Of a stretch of 47,223 bases of DNA, positions 1-7,837 are shown in pieces. The notes beneath the pieces are model-generated. The model did not search any database. It was not told the DNA's origin and saw nothing but the letters and a program-made list of their open reading frames with translations. This stretch comes from JADKIH01 sp049363815. Its GTDB lineage: Bacteria; Bacteroidota; Bacteroidia; AKYH767-A; 2013-40CM-41-45. Made by a program: the position numbers and the translations under genes. The stretch lies in NCBI GenBank assembly GCA_049363815.1, contig JBMQEM010000176.1:1-47223 (forward strand), in the 5' to 3' direction. The first letter of the stretch is position 1. The number at the start of each line of letters is the position of its first letter.

Positions 1-140
1 TAGTGAACTTGTGTTTAAAATAATAAATGTCGAAATTTTACCCGTTCCTGTCTTTCTCCTCTAGGGATTGTTGAAAACAATGTTCACACTACGGCACGAT
101 TTTTAGGATTGTGGGCAGGTCTAATCCATAGCTTTACAGA

Positions 141-1106
141 ATGAAAAAAATGAAGGTACTATTCTTTCTCCTCTTTGCTGTAATTTTTGCATTTGCACAG
201 ACAGAGAATCTGCCTAAACAAACTATTGACGGGAAAACAGTTTATGTTTACAAAATTGTTGCAGGTGATGGCTGGTATTCAATAGCCAGGAAATTCAAAG
301 TAACGTATGCTGAATTAAAACTTGCCAATAAAAAGACAGATAAACTGAAGGTAGGCGAGAAACTTTATATTCCGGCGAAATTGAAATCGAATGATCCATA
401 TTTCGAGAAGAACAAAGTTGACAAGACAGCTAGTGAGGCAAATGTGTCGACCGGGAAGAAAATAACACATAAAGTAAAATCATCGGAAACACTTTTTGCA
501 ATTGCTAAAAAATACAAGGTTTCTGTAAGTCAGATCAAACAACTTAATAAATTAAAAAGCGCTTCAATTAAAAAAGGGCAAGTATTGATAATTTCCGAAA
601 GCAGTTCTGGTGGAGAAGCAGTTGCAGCGAAATCTGAAGAGAAAAAGGATAGAAAAGAGGAGATCGTTCCTACAGAAGAAAAATTACCACAGCCGGAGAA
701 GATTGAAACAGAAAAAGTGATCAGTGTTCCTGTTGCCAATAATGATGACGAGCCCAAGGAGATCAAAGGGAAAACCGAACATGGTATTGATGACAAGAAA
801 ATTGTATTTGCAAATGGTCGCCAGGAAGTAAATGAAACAGGTGTCGCTTCATGGATCGAAGACGAGACCTCTGGAAAAAATAAATACTATGCTTTGCACC
901 GTACTGCGCCTCCGGGAACAATTATAAAGATCACCAACAGAATGAATTCAAGATCGATCTATGTAAAAGTAGTTGGCAGACTGCCTGACACCGGTGACAA
1001 TGAAGGTCTGATCATCAAGGTTTCAAAATCAGGAGCAGAAAAGCTCGGGGTGATTGATTCACGTTTTCAGGCATCATTGATTTATGGGATCAGTTCAAAT
1101 AAATAA
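141..1106 (+). CDS. Exported LysM protein with RlpA-like C-terminal domain
   Basis: The 321-residue protein begins with a signal peptide (hydrophobic residues about 6-18, AFAQ cleavage near residue 20), so it is exported. Two LysM peptidoglycan-binding modules are visible at about 36-78 (Y-I-V-A-G-D-G-W-Y-S-I-A) and 109-151 (H-K-V-K-S-S-E-T-L-F-A-I-A). A charged K/E-rich linker follows at about 155-235. The last 85 residues contain GVASWIED, a proline/glycine turn and a KVVGRLPDTG-like segment, which resembles a double-psi beta-barrel of the RlpA type. It probably binds cell-wall glycan in the periplasm. Whether the barrel cuts glycan is unknown, because RlpA-like domains in this phylum are often only structural. 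It stands alone, facing the minus-strand operon that ends at 1191. Confidence 0.8.
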   Translation: MKKMKVLFFLLFAVIFAFAQTENLPKQTIDGKTVYVYKIVAGDGWYSIARKFKVTYAELKLANKKTDKLKVGEKLYIPAKLKSNDPYFEKNKVDKTASEANVSTGKKITHKVKSSETLFAIAKKYKVSVSQIKQLNKLKSASIKKGQVLIISESSSGGEAVAAKSEEKKDRKEEIVPTEEKLPQPEKIETEKVISVPVANNDDEPKEIKGKTEHGIDDKKIVFANGRQEVNETGVASWIEDETSGKNKYYALHRTAPPGTIIKITNRMNSRSIYVKVVGRLPDTGDNEGLIIKVSKSGAEKLGVIDSRFQASLIYGISSNK

Positions 1107-1151
1107 TATACAGAATTGAATAATTTGTGAATTCAGTCAATATAAAAATTC

Positions 1152-1187
1152 AAAGTCAAGATACAGTATTCTCTGCATCCTGACTTT
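1152..1187 (-). terminator. Terminator of the hbd-containing operon
   Basis: Two 15-base arms (1152-1166 and 1173-1187) enclose a 6-base loop. Read on the minus strand all 15 positions pair, two of them as G-U wobbles, and a T-rich run follows (TTTTTAT). Read on the plus strand the wobbles become A-C mismatches, so the hairpin favours minus-strand transcription. It lies directly after the dehydrogenase stop codon. Confidence 0.7.
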
Positions 1188-1190
1188 ATA

Positions 1191-2078
1191 TTATTTCCTG
1201 AATTTCGCAGCAACAACAACTTCTTTACTGCCTTCAGTATATTCGTAAAATCCATTCTTACTTTTCACTCCCAGATTTCCTGCCATAACCATATTTACTA
1301 AAAGTGGGCAAGGAGCATATTTAGGATTTCCAAAGCCATCGTGCAATACACGCATGATGGATAAACATACATCCAGACCTATAAAATCCGCCAGTTGCAA
1401 TGGTCCCATTGGATGTGCCATTCCCAGTCGCATCACTGTATCGATCTCTTCAACACCTGCAACTCCTTCATACAATGAATAGATCGCTTCGTTGATCATT
1501 GGCATAAGAATTCTATTTGCTACAAACCCCGGATAATCATTTACCTCAACCGGAATTTTTTCAAGTTTGCGGGAAAGTTCAAAAACCGTTTTGGTAACTT
1601 CATCGCTTGTTGCATAACCACGGATCACTTCTACTAATTTCATAACAGGAACCGGATTCATAAAATGCATTCCGATCACTTTATCCGGACGCTTGGTTTG
1701 CGCTGCGATCTTTGTTATAGAGATAGAGGAAGTATTAGTTGATAGAATTGTAGCTGCATCACAAAACGAGTCAAGGTCTTTGAAAATTTTACACTTCAGA
1801 TCAATATTTTCTGTAGCTGCTTCAACAACTAATCCGCATCCTTTTACGCCTTCTTCCATTGAAGTGAAAGTTGAAAGATTAGCAATCGTAGAATCCTTTT
1901 GATCAGTAGTTAATTTTCCTTTCGTAACCATCCGGTCAAGATTCTTACCAATGGTATCGGTTGCACGTTTCAAAGCATCAGCAGAAACATCGATCATATT
2001 TACTTTGAATCCGTATTGAGCAAAGACATGTGAAATTCCATTTCCCATCGTTCCTGCTCCGATTACTGCAACTTTCAT
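1191..2078 (-). CDS. 3-hydroxybutyryl-CoA dehydrogenase (3-hydroxyacyl-CoA dehydrogenase family)
   Basis: This 295-residue cytosolic enzyme oxidises 3-hydroxyacyl-CoA to 3-oxoacyl-CoA with NAD, or runs the reverse reaction, in short-chain fatty-acid or butyrate-type metabolism. The NAD-binding motif GAGTMGNG is at residues 7-14. The catalytic histidine sits in GMHFMNPVP (His138), with its partner Glu150 in KLVEVIRG. The C-terminal helical dimerisation domain includes NDYPGFVANR and HPMGPLQLADFIGLD. The length matches stand-alone family members, with no enoyl-CoA hydratase fusion. It begins 19 nt after the glycosyl-1-phosphate transferase stop, so it could be co-transcribed with that operon although its metabolism looks unrelated. 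A terminator follows at 1152-1187. Confidence 0.93.
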   Translation of the reverse strand: MKVAVIGAGTMGNGISHVFAQYGFKVNMIDVSADALKRATDTIGKNLDRMVTKGKLTTDQKDSTIANLSTFTSMEEGVKGCGLVVEAATENIDLKCKIFKDLDSFCDAATILSTNTSSISITKIAAQTKRPDKVIGMHFMNPVPVMKLVEVIRGYATSDEVTKTVFELSRKLEKIPVEVNDYPGFVANRILMPMINEAIYSLYEGVAGVEEIDTVMRLGMAHPMGPLQLADFIGLDVCLSIMRVLHDGFGNPKYAPCPLLVNMVMAGNLGVKSKNGFYEYTEGSKEVVVAAKFRK

Positions 2079-2097
2079 AAGCTAGTTTTTTATTAAA

Positions 2098-3510
2098 TTA
2101 TTTTCCTTTGTGTTTGATGATGATCATCGCTGTATAGATCATGATCTTGAAATCGACAGCTAAAGACATATTCTCAATGTAAATAAGATCGTATTTTAAC
2201 CGCTCAATCATCTGATCAACATTCTCTGCGTATCCGAATTTTACCTGTCCCCATGAAGTAATTCCCGGACGTACCTTATGTAAGTGACGGTAGTGAGGTG
2301 CCTGCTCCATGATCTTGTCAATGAAAAACTGACGTTCAGGACGTGGACCCACAATGGACATGTCACCCTTCAATACATTGTAGAACTGTGGAATTTCATC
2401 TAATCGGATTTTACGCATCCACCTGCCGAATTTTGTAATTCGATTATCAGTAGAACTCGATAATTGTGGTCCGCTGTTTTCTGCATTCGAATACATGGAG
2501 CGAAATTTATAGATCTTGAATGGCTTCCCATGCAGACCGATTCGCTCATGACTATAAAACAATCCGCCGGGCGATGATAATAAAACTCCTATTCCGGTAA
2601 AGATGTATAATGGCGAAAAGAAGATCATTACAATTACTGAAATTGTAATATCTATTATCCTTTTGATAGACTGTTGCCAGACGGGCATCAGATTCGGAGA
2701 GATTTCAATTAACGGCGCACCGAAGATAGAATTCATCTTTACTGATCCGGATAAGATATCGTACATGTCAGGGATGATCTTTACAATTACAGGTGTATCT
2801 TCAAGTTCATTGATGATGTTTCCTATGCTTTCGTGTTGCGAAGATTCTAATGCAATTACAGCTTCTTCAATTTTATACTGGTTAATGATCTCTTTCAGGT
2901 TTTTTATTCCACCCAGATTTGACATTCTTTGCTCTAGTAAGTGATCGTTATTTCCTGCCACATGAACAAAGCCAACAAATTTATTTCCTGCAGCCCTGAA
3001 TTCTTTTTCCATTTGTTGAAGAAGATTCAATGCTTTCGTATTACTGCCGATCATAATGGTGTTGAAGCCGATTTTCTTATTGTAAATATCCCGGTTGATC
3101 TTCGTCGATAATAAAAAACGAAAAAGGGCAGTGATAAGGAAATGTAAAGTAAAGAGCGTAAAAAAAGTATGGTAATAAGATTTGTAAGAAATGACCACAT
3201 CGTCAAGGAGCAGGAAAAAGAAGATGATCAGTACTCCTAAAATTGACAGGAATAAAGTTTGTCCCAATTCTTTTAAGCGACTTTTTCTGTAAATATTCTG
3301 GTAACTTCCTATCAATGCATAGGTAACGACCCATGCGACAGGAAGAATTAAAATTCCATAATAGAATTTCTGGTCTTTTAAGAATATCTCCTGTGAATAT
3401 TGTTGACCTTCAATTATCGTTTTTCGGTATAAGAAAAACAAACCCCAGGCTAGACCGGCAGAAAGCCAGTCGGCAAAAATAAACTGAAAGGTTTGTAACC
3501 GTTTATTCAT
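2098..3510 (-). CDS. Polyprenyl glycosyl-1-phosphate transferase (WbaP/WcaJ-type initiating enzyme)
   Basis: This 470-residue membrane enzyme transfers a sugar-1-phosphate to undecaprenyl phosphate, the first step of exopolysaccharide or O-antigen-like repeat synthesis. The N-terminal half has four hydrophobic helices followed by a soluble Rossmann-like segment (about 150-260, with NTIMIGSNTKAL). After another membrane segment (about 277-300) comes the bacterial sugar transferase domain with KFRSM, RKIRLDEIPQFYNVLKGD and SIVGPRPE, which hold the conserved catalytic and metal-binding residues. The start ATG shares its A with the upstream lipoprotein stop (TAATG at 3508-3512), so translation is probably coupled. 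The sugar specificity cannot be told from the sequence. Confidence 0.92.
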   Translation of the reverse strand: MNKRLQTFQFIFADWLSAGLAWGLFFLYRKTIIEGQQYSQEIFLKDQKFYYGILILPVAWVVTYALIGSYQNIYRKSRLKELGQTLFLSILGVLIIFFFLLLDDVVISYKSYYHTFFTLFTLHFLITALFRFLLSTKINRDIYNKKIGFNTIMIGSNTKALNLLQQMEKEFRAAGNKFVGFVHVAGNNDHLLEQRMSNLGGIKNLKEIINQYKIEEAVIALESSQHESIGNIINELEDTPVIVKIIPDMYDILSGSVKMNSIFGAPLIEISPNLMPVWQQSIKRIIDITISVIVMIFFSPLYIFTGIGVLLSSPGGLFYSHERIGLHGKPFKIYKFRSMYSNAENSGPQLSSSTDNRITKFGRWMRKIRLDEIPQFYNVLKGDMSIVGPRPERQFFIDKIMEQAPHYRHLHKVRPGITSWGQVKFGYAENVDQMIERLKYDLIYIENMSLAVDFKIMIYTAMIIIKHKGK

Positions 3511-4379
3511 TAATAAATTACTTTAAAATTATCAAAAAATAAATTCGCTGTGGTCATAGTCGATGGTTTCTCAGCTCGAATGAAGAATTTATAGGATGTG
3601 GCATTGCTCGCTATTCCTCCAAGATCATTAACGTTAATATAGATCTTCTTCCATTCACCGCTGGCCCTTATATTTAAAAGTTCTTGCCGGAAAACACTTG
3701 TCGTTGTGATGAATGTTCCTATTGTAAAATCAACATCTGATTTATAGTTGAGTTCTATATATGTTGTTGTATTTATTGGTAACGTAAACGGATTGACTGA
3801 AGCAATTTCTAAAACTGTATTCGTATCTGCTAAAGTGGCCTTGCCTGAATTTCCTTCAAAAATGTCAGGGTCCGGGGCTGTAATAATTGTCAAAGGAGTA
3901 TTGCCACTACTTGTACTGACAAGATCAAGACTTGCGTCTTCAAAATCTTCTTTGTTGGGATAATTGTTGAAAGAGTTGTATCCTATTTTTGGAAGTACTG
4001 AATACGTTTTCCCAACTTCCATATTCATGGTGGTATCAAAGGAGGTGTATTTTGTATAGGCAGACCTGATGCTGGAAATGCCGTTTTCAACTATTCCGGC
4101 ACGAATTGTAAAACTATGAGTTCCGCCTTCAGCTACAGGGATCTTACAGGGTAGTGGAAATGTACCTAGATAAACTCCGTCAACAATTACCCAGATATCA
4201 GTGATCTTACTTGAATTACTTCCTGACACAGCAAAGTCTGATGTCAGTCTGAAGCTGTCGATCTGAAGATAGGTTGGTGAAGGTGCAGCCGGCTCTATGA
4301 CCGAACAGGACGAAAGAGACATCACTGTAACAAAAAGTAATATCAGAATTTTTGAAAAAATGTATCGGTTAAATTTCAT
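3510..4379 (-). CDS. Lipoprotein of unknown function in a polysaccharide operon
   Basis: The 289-residue product starts with basic residues, a hydrophobic stretch (about 10-22) and a lipobox LSSC, so it should be lipidated on Cys25 and held on a membrane facing the periplasm or surface. The remainder is rich in Thr, Ser, Asn and aromatic residues in alternating patterns, as in beta-sandwich proteins. The last 130 residues resemble carbohydrate-binding jelly-roll folds in general appearance (paired Y-I-E-L-N-Y-K and F-F-D-N-F-K-V strands), but no catalytic motif is evident. It lies between a Gfo/Idh-type oxidoreductase (6-nt gap) and a sugar transferase (overlapping stop/start). A role in exported polysaccharide is inferred from position only. 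Confidence 0.75.
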   Translation of the reverse strand: MKFNRYIFSKILILLFVTVMSLSSCSVIEPAAPSPTYLQIDSFRLTSDFAVSGSNSSKITDIWVIVDGVYLGTFPLPCKIPVAEGGTHSFTIRAGIVENGISSIRSAYTKYTSFDTTMNMEVGKTYSVLPKIGYNSFNNYPNKEDFEDASLDLVSTSSGNTPLTIITAPDPDIFEGNSGKATLADTNTVLEIASVNPFTLPINTTTYIELNYKSDVDFTIGTFITTTSVFRQELLNIRASGEWKKIYINVNDLGGIASNATSYKFFIRAEKPSTMTTANLFFDNFKVIY

Positions 4380-4385
4380 TTGTTG

Positions 4386-5372
4386 TCAGGCTAGTACATT
4401 CAATGAAGAATTGATCTTATCCATGATCTGGTGTGCAACAACCAGGGCCTGATATCCTTCTTCTATGGTAACTGCTGTTGAACTGTCTTTCATGATTGAA
4501 TCAATAAATTGTTCGAGTTCCATCTTAATTGCATTTGATTCTTCAACCTTTGGCTGGTCAAAATAAATGATCTTCGAACCTTTATTGTTTCCCAGATCAA
4601 TGGTAATGTCAAGCGGTCCCGGTTCACCAACCAGATTCTTTAAACGAACGACTTCGGTTTTTCTTTTGAGAAAATCGACTGATATGTACGCATCTCGCTG
4701 GAAGAACCTGCTTTTTCGCATGTTTTTCAAAGAGATCCTGCTTGCTGTCAAATTAGCAACACAGCCATTGTCAAATTCAATTCTTGCATTGGCTATGTCA
4801 GCTGTATCACTGACAACAGCAACACCACTTGCATTGATCTTTTTTATTGGCGACTTAACGACACTTAGGATAATATCGATATCATGGATCATGAGATCAT
4901 GAACAACGGAAACATCTGTACCACGAGGATTAAATTCAGCCAGTCTGTGCGTTTCGATAAACAAAGGTTGGTTCAGGTAATCTTTAGCGGCAAGAAAAGC
5001 AGGATTGAATCTTTCAACATGTCCAACCTGCGCTTTCACACCTGCTTCTGTTACCAGAGAAACCAGCTTCTTTCCTTCGTTTACAGTATGCGTTATCGGT
5101 TTCTCGATAAAGACGTGCTTCGATGCACGAAGTGCTTTTGAAGCACACTCAAAATGCGCTACAGTAGGTGTAACGATATCAATTGCATCTGATAATTCAA
5201 TTAACTCTTCATAGCTATTGATAAATGGAATTCCTGTTTCAAGACTATACGATTTTGCATGCTCAGGATTTGAGTCATAAAAGCCAATAAGCTCAGCCTG
5301 CGGAATCTCCTTTAAGAGTCGCATATGGATCTTTCCTAAATGCCCGGCTCCAATAACTCCAATTTTCAACAT
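4386..5372 (-). CDS. Gfo/Idh/MocA-family NAD(P)-dependent oxidoreductase
   Basis: This 328-residue cytosolic protein has the family layout. The N-terminal Rossmann fold carries GVIGAGHLGKIH at about residues 5-16. The EKPITHT motif at about 92-98 supplies the conserved Lys-Pro pair. A C-terminal alpha/beta dimerisation domain contains HDLMIHDIDIILS, where the conserved Asp-His pair lies. Family members oxidise or epimerise sugars, nucleotide sugars or inositols. Being first in a tight unit with a lipoprotein and a polyprenyl sugar-phosphate transferase suggests a nucleotide-sugar substrate for surface polysaccharide, but this is inference. The ATG is followed at once by the Rossmann strand MLKIGVIGAG, so the start is well placed. 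The gene diverges from pcm. Confidence 0.9.
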   Translation of the reverse strand: MLKIGVIGAGHLGKIHMRLLKEIPQAELIGFYDSNPEHAKSYSLETGIPFINSYEELIELSDAIDIVTPTVAHFECASKALRASKHVFIEKPITHTVNEGKKLVSLVTEAGVKAQVGHVERFNPAFLAAKDYLNQPLFIETHRLAEFNPRGTDVSVVHDLMIHDIDIILSVVKSPIKKINASGVAVVSDTADIANARIEFDNGCVANLTASRISLKNMRKSRFFQRDAYISVDFLKRKTEVVRLKNLVGEPGPLDITIDLGNNKGSKIIYFDQPKVEESNAIKMELEQFIDSIMKDSSTAVTIEEGYQALVVAHQIMDKINSSLNVLA

Positions 5373-5524
5373 CTTCTAGGTTTCAGTTTTGATAAAGTGT
5401 CGCGAAATTAACAAATATTACTGCCGTAAAACAACTTAGCGCAAAGGTTTTAGTACATGGCTTTGTTAATATTTCACTAAATTTAATGAAAATTGAAGCC
5501 ATCGTTGGTGTTACTTTGCATTCT

Positions 5525-6190
5525 ATGATTCGTTTACCGGAAGATAATTTCAAGCATCAAGGGATGCGTAAGAAGCTTATTGACATAATTAAGTCAAAAG
5601 GCATTGATAATGAGGATGTTTTGAATGCAATGATGCGGGTTCCCAGGCATTTTTTTCTGGAACAGGCTTTTTTGAATCAGGCTTACTCTGATCATGCATT
5701 TCAGATCGGTGCCGGACAAACCATTTCTCAGCCATACACTGTTGCGTATCAGACTGCTTTGCTAAATATTAAAAAAGGCGATAAAGTTCTGGAAATTGGG
5801 ACCGGAAGTGGTTATCAGACCAGTGTTCTGGTTGAACTTGGTGCCAAGGTATTTTCTATTGAACGCCAGAAAGAACTATTTGATAAGACAAAAGAGCTTT
5901 TACCTGCAATGGGATATTCTCCAAAATTGTTTTATGGAGATGGATATAAAGGTCTGCCTGGCTTCGCACCATTCGATAAGATCCTGATCACTTGTGGTGC
6001 TCCTTTTGTACCGGAAGAACTTGTCAGACAACTGAAAGTAGGAGGGATCATGGTCATTCCGGTTGGAGCCGGCGATGTTCAGGTCATGACACTGATCACG
6101 AAAATTTCCGAAACCGATATTGAAAAAAAGGAACTGAAGAATTTTAAATTTGTTCCAATGTTGGAAAATAAGGAGTGGGGGAAATTTTAA
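5525..6190 (+). CDS. pcm: Protein-L-isoaspartate O-methyltransferase
   Basis: This enzyme uses S-adenosylmethionine to methylate L-isoaspartyl residues in aged proteins and so starts their repair; it is cytosolic. The visible signatures are GAGQTISQPYTVAYQT, the SAM-binding VLEIGTGSGYQTSVL, the acidic end of the next strand (VFSIERQ) and FYGDGYKGLPGFAPFDKILITCGAP. I chose the ATG at 5525 (221 residues, MIRLPEDNFKHQGMRKKL) because family members begin just before this segment. An in-frame ATG at 5486 would add 13 residues of no family character. A TTACTTTG sequence, one base off the TAnnTTTG box, lies at 5511-5518, which would give a nearly leaderless message. The stop is immediately followed by a large inverted repeat. 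Confidence 0.92.
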   Translation: MIRLPEDNFKHQGMRKKLIDIIKSKGIDNEDVLNAMMRVPRHFFLEQAFLNQAYSDHAFQIGAGQTISQPYTVAYQTALLNIKKGDKVLEIGTGSGYQTSVLVELGAKVFSIERQKELFDKTKELLPAMGYSPKLFYGDGYKGLPGFAPFDKILITCGAPFVPEELVRQLKVGGIMVIPVGAGDVQVMTLITKISETDIEKKELKNFKFVPMLENKEWGKF

Positions 6191-6292
6191 CGAATAGCGA
6201 ATAACGAATAACGAATAACGAATAACGGGCAGTTTGGTAAGTACTCTCCAAACTGCCCGTTATTCGTTATTCGTTATTCGTTATTCGTTATT
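6191..6292. repeat. Heptamer-based 40-bp perfect inverted repeat between convergent genes
   Basis: The left arm 6198-6237 has four tandem copies of CGAATAA followed by CGGGCAGTTTGG. The right arm 6248-6287 is its exact reverse complement. The loop is the 10 bases 6238-6247. A fifth, imperfect heptamer extends each arm (6191-6197 and 6288-6292). The SusD-type stop codon (6288-6290) abuts the right arm and the pcm stop ends at 6190, so the structure fills the whole intergenic space. It could act as a bidirectional transcription end point although no T-run follows, or it could be an inserted repeat. Confidence 0.9.
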
Positions 6293-7814
6293 GAACGTCC
6301 CACCACAAACGAGTTTCCTGAAGGTCAGGTCCCTGATTAGCAATAGCAGCATTATAGTTTCCACTATTCAATGTTTGTTCATCAACCGGATATTTTATAC
6401 GAAGAGGAATTCCTGAACCATCAAGAACACCATCAGCTGGCATTTGAAGAATACCAAAATCAAGTCTTCTCCATTCTGTCCAGCCTTGTGTTCCCTGATT
6501 GAATAGAGCTAACCATTTTTGTTTACCAATCTTGTAATTCCAAGGAGCAGAACGTGTGTAGATAACTGAATCACTCGCAAGATATGCTGTTACGTCAGCA
6601 GGATCAACCGGAGAACCATTTAAAGTTGTCCAGAACTCCATACTTGCAGCTACTCCTGCTTCATAATGTGATTGTGCAGATCCACCAACTGCCCATCCTC
6701 TTTCAACAGCTTCTGCCAACATGAATTCAACCTGAGCGTAATCAAGGTAGATTCCAGGAAGGTCTGCTGATAAAGTAAGATCAGATCTTTGTGAAACCTG
6801 AGAGTTCGGAGTTGCAGCTGCATTTCCTTCACTTAAACCATAAACTTCACCAACAAATGTTGAAGTTGCGGTAGCTGGTAAAAACCAAGTCTCTAAACGT
6901 GGATCATTCTGAGCAAGTAAAATGTCAATAAGGACATTGCTTCCGGCATAATCATTACGATTATCAATGTAACGGTTACCATAGATCGGATTTGCATCAG
7001 TACCTTCTCCATATGGGAATAAAGCGTTATCAGCATTTGAGGCAAATCCACCATCAGTTGCAGCAGCTTCAAATGCTGTTTGAGCAGCAGCTCCATTTCG
7101 GTCAGCCATACGCAATGCAACACGCATCTTCACTGAGTTACCAAACTTTTTCCAAAGATCCATATCACCACCATATATAAGATCGTTGACAGGACCCGCT
7201 TCGGCAGTATTGATCAAAGAGATCGCCTCATTTATTTCAGACATTAAACCTGAATAAATAGATGACTGAGAATCGTATTTAGGAGCACGGAATTCATTTG
7301 GCTTTAATGCCTGAGAATACGGAATGTCTCCCCATGCATCCGTCATGTTCTGAAGGATCCACACTCGCAAAATAGTTGCAGCGGCAATTTGATTTGCAGG
7401 AAAACCTGATATAGAACTACCTGCTGGATCTGATTGACATTTTTGAATAATGGTATTCAATTCATTCAATCCGCCAACAAGAATTCCATTACCCGGGTCA
7501 TTTAATCCACCGGAATAGAATAATCCCCAATAAGCATTCGTGATCGCTGTACGGAACTGATAACGGCTTTCTGAAGAATACTGATTCGATGACCAATATT
7601 GTGCAAGCTGGTTGCCCATATTTGCACCCCACCATACATCAACTGAATTATCCATGATGCCTCTTTGCGCACCAACAAGCAAATAGCTGTTAGGGACCTC
7701 ACGAGGATTATTCGGGTCATCATTGTAGGTGTCGAAATTCTTTTCACACGAACTTAGCACCAAAGCAAGGCCCGTCAGAAGAATCGCTGATCTTTTATAT
7801 ATGATTTTTTTCAT
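6288..7814 (-). CDS. SusD/RagB-family outer-membrane lipoprotein (SusD-like 2 type)
   Basis: This 508-residue surface lipoprotein should cap its SusC partner and capture substrate. A signal peptide with lipobox LSSC ends at Cys23, followed by EKNFDTYNDDPNNPREVP, the usual opening of the SusD-like 2 subgroup, in which members such as this one carry peptides or small ligands as well as glycans. TPR-like helices are suggested by ILRVWILQNMTDAWGDIPYSQAL (split across about 145-170) and by YAQVEFMLAEAVERGW near residue 365. The end lies inside the heptamer inverted repeat. It follows the SusC gene by 23 nt. No glycoside hydrolase or sensor gene adjoins, so the substrate cannot be inferred. Confidence 0.93.
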   Translation of the reverse strand: MKKIIYKRSAILLTGLALVLSSCEKNFDTYNDDPNNPREVPNSYLLVGAQRGIMDNSVDVWWGANMGNQLAQYWSSNQYSSESRYQFRTAITNAYWGLFYSGGLNDPGNGILVGGLNELNTIIQKCQSDPAGSSISGFPANQIAAATILRVWILQNMTDAWGDIPYSQALKPNEFRAPKYDSQSSIYSGLMSEINEAISLINTAEAGPVNDLIYGGDMDLWKKFGNSVKMRVALRMADRNGAAAQTAFEAAATDGGFASNADNALFPYGEGTDANPIYGNRYIDNRNDYAGSNVLIDILLAQNDPRLETWFLPATATSTFVGEVYGLSEGNAAATPNSQVSQRSDLTLSADLPGIYLDYAQVEFMLAEAVERGWAVGGSAQSHYEAGVAASMEFWTTLNGSPVDPADVTAYLASDSVIYTRSAPWNYKIGKQKWLALFNQGTQGWTEWRRLDFGILQMPADGVLDGSGIPLRIKYPVDEQTLNSGNYNAAIANQGPDLQETRLWWDVQ

Positions 7815-7837
7815 TTTTCTGTTTTTAAAGTTCTTGA

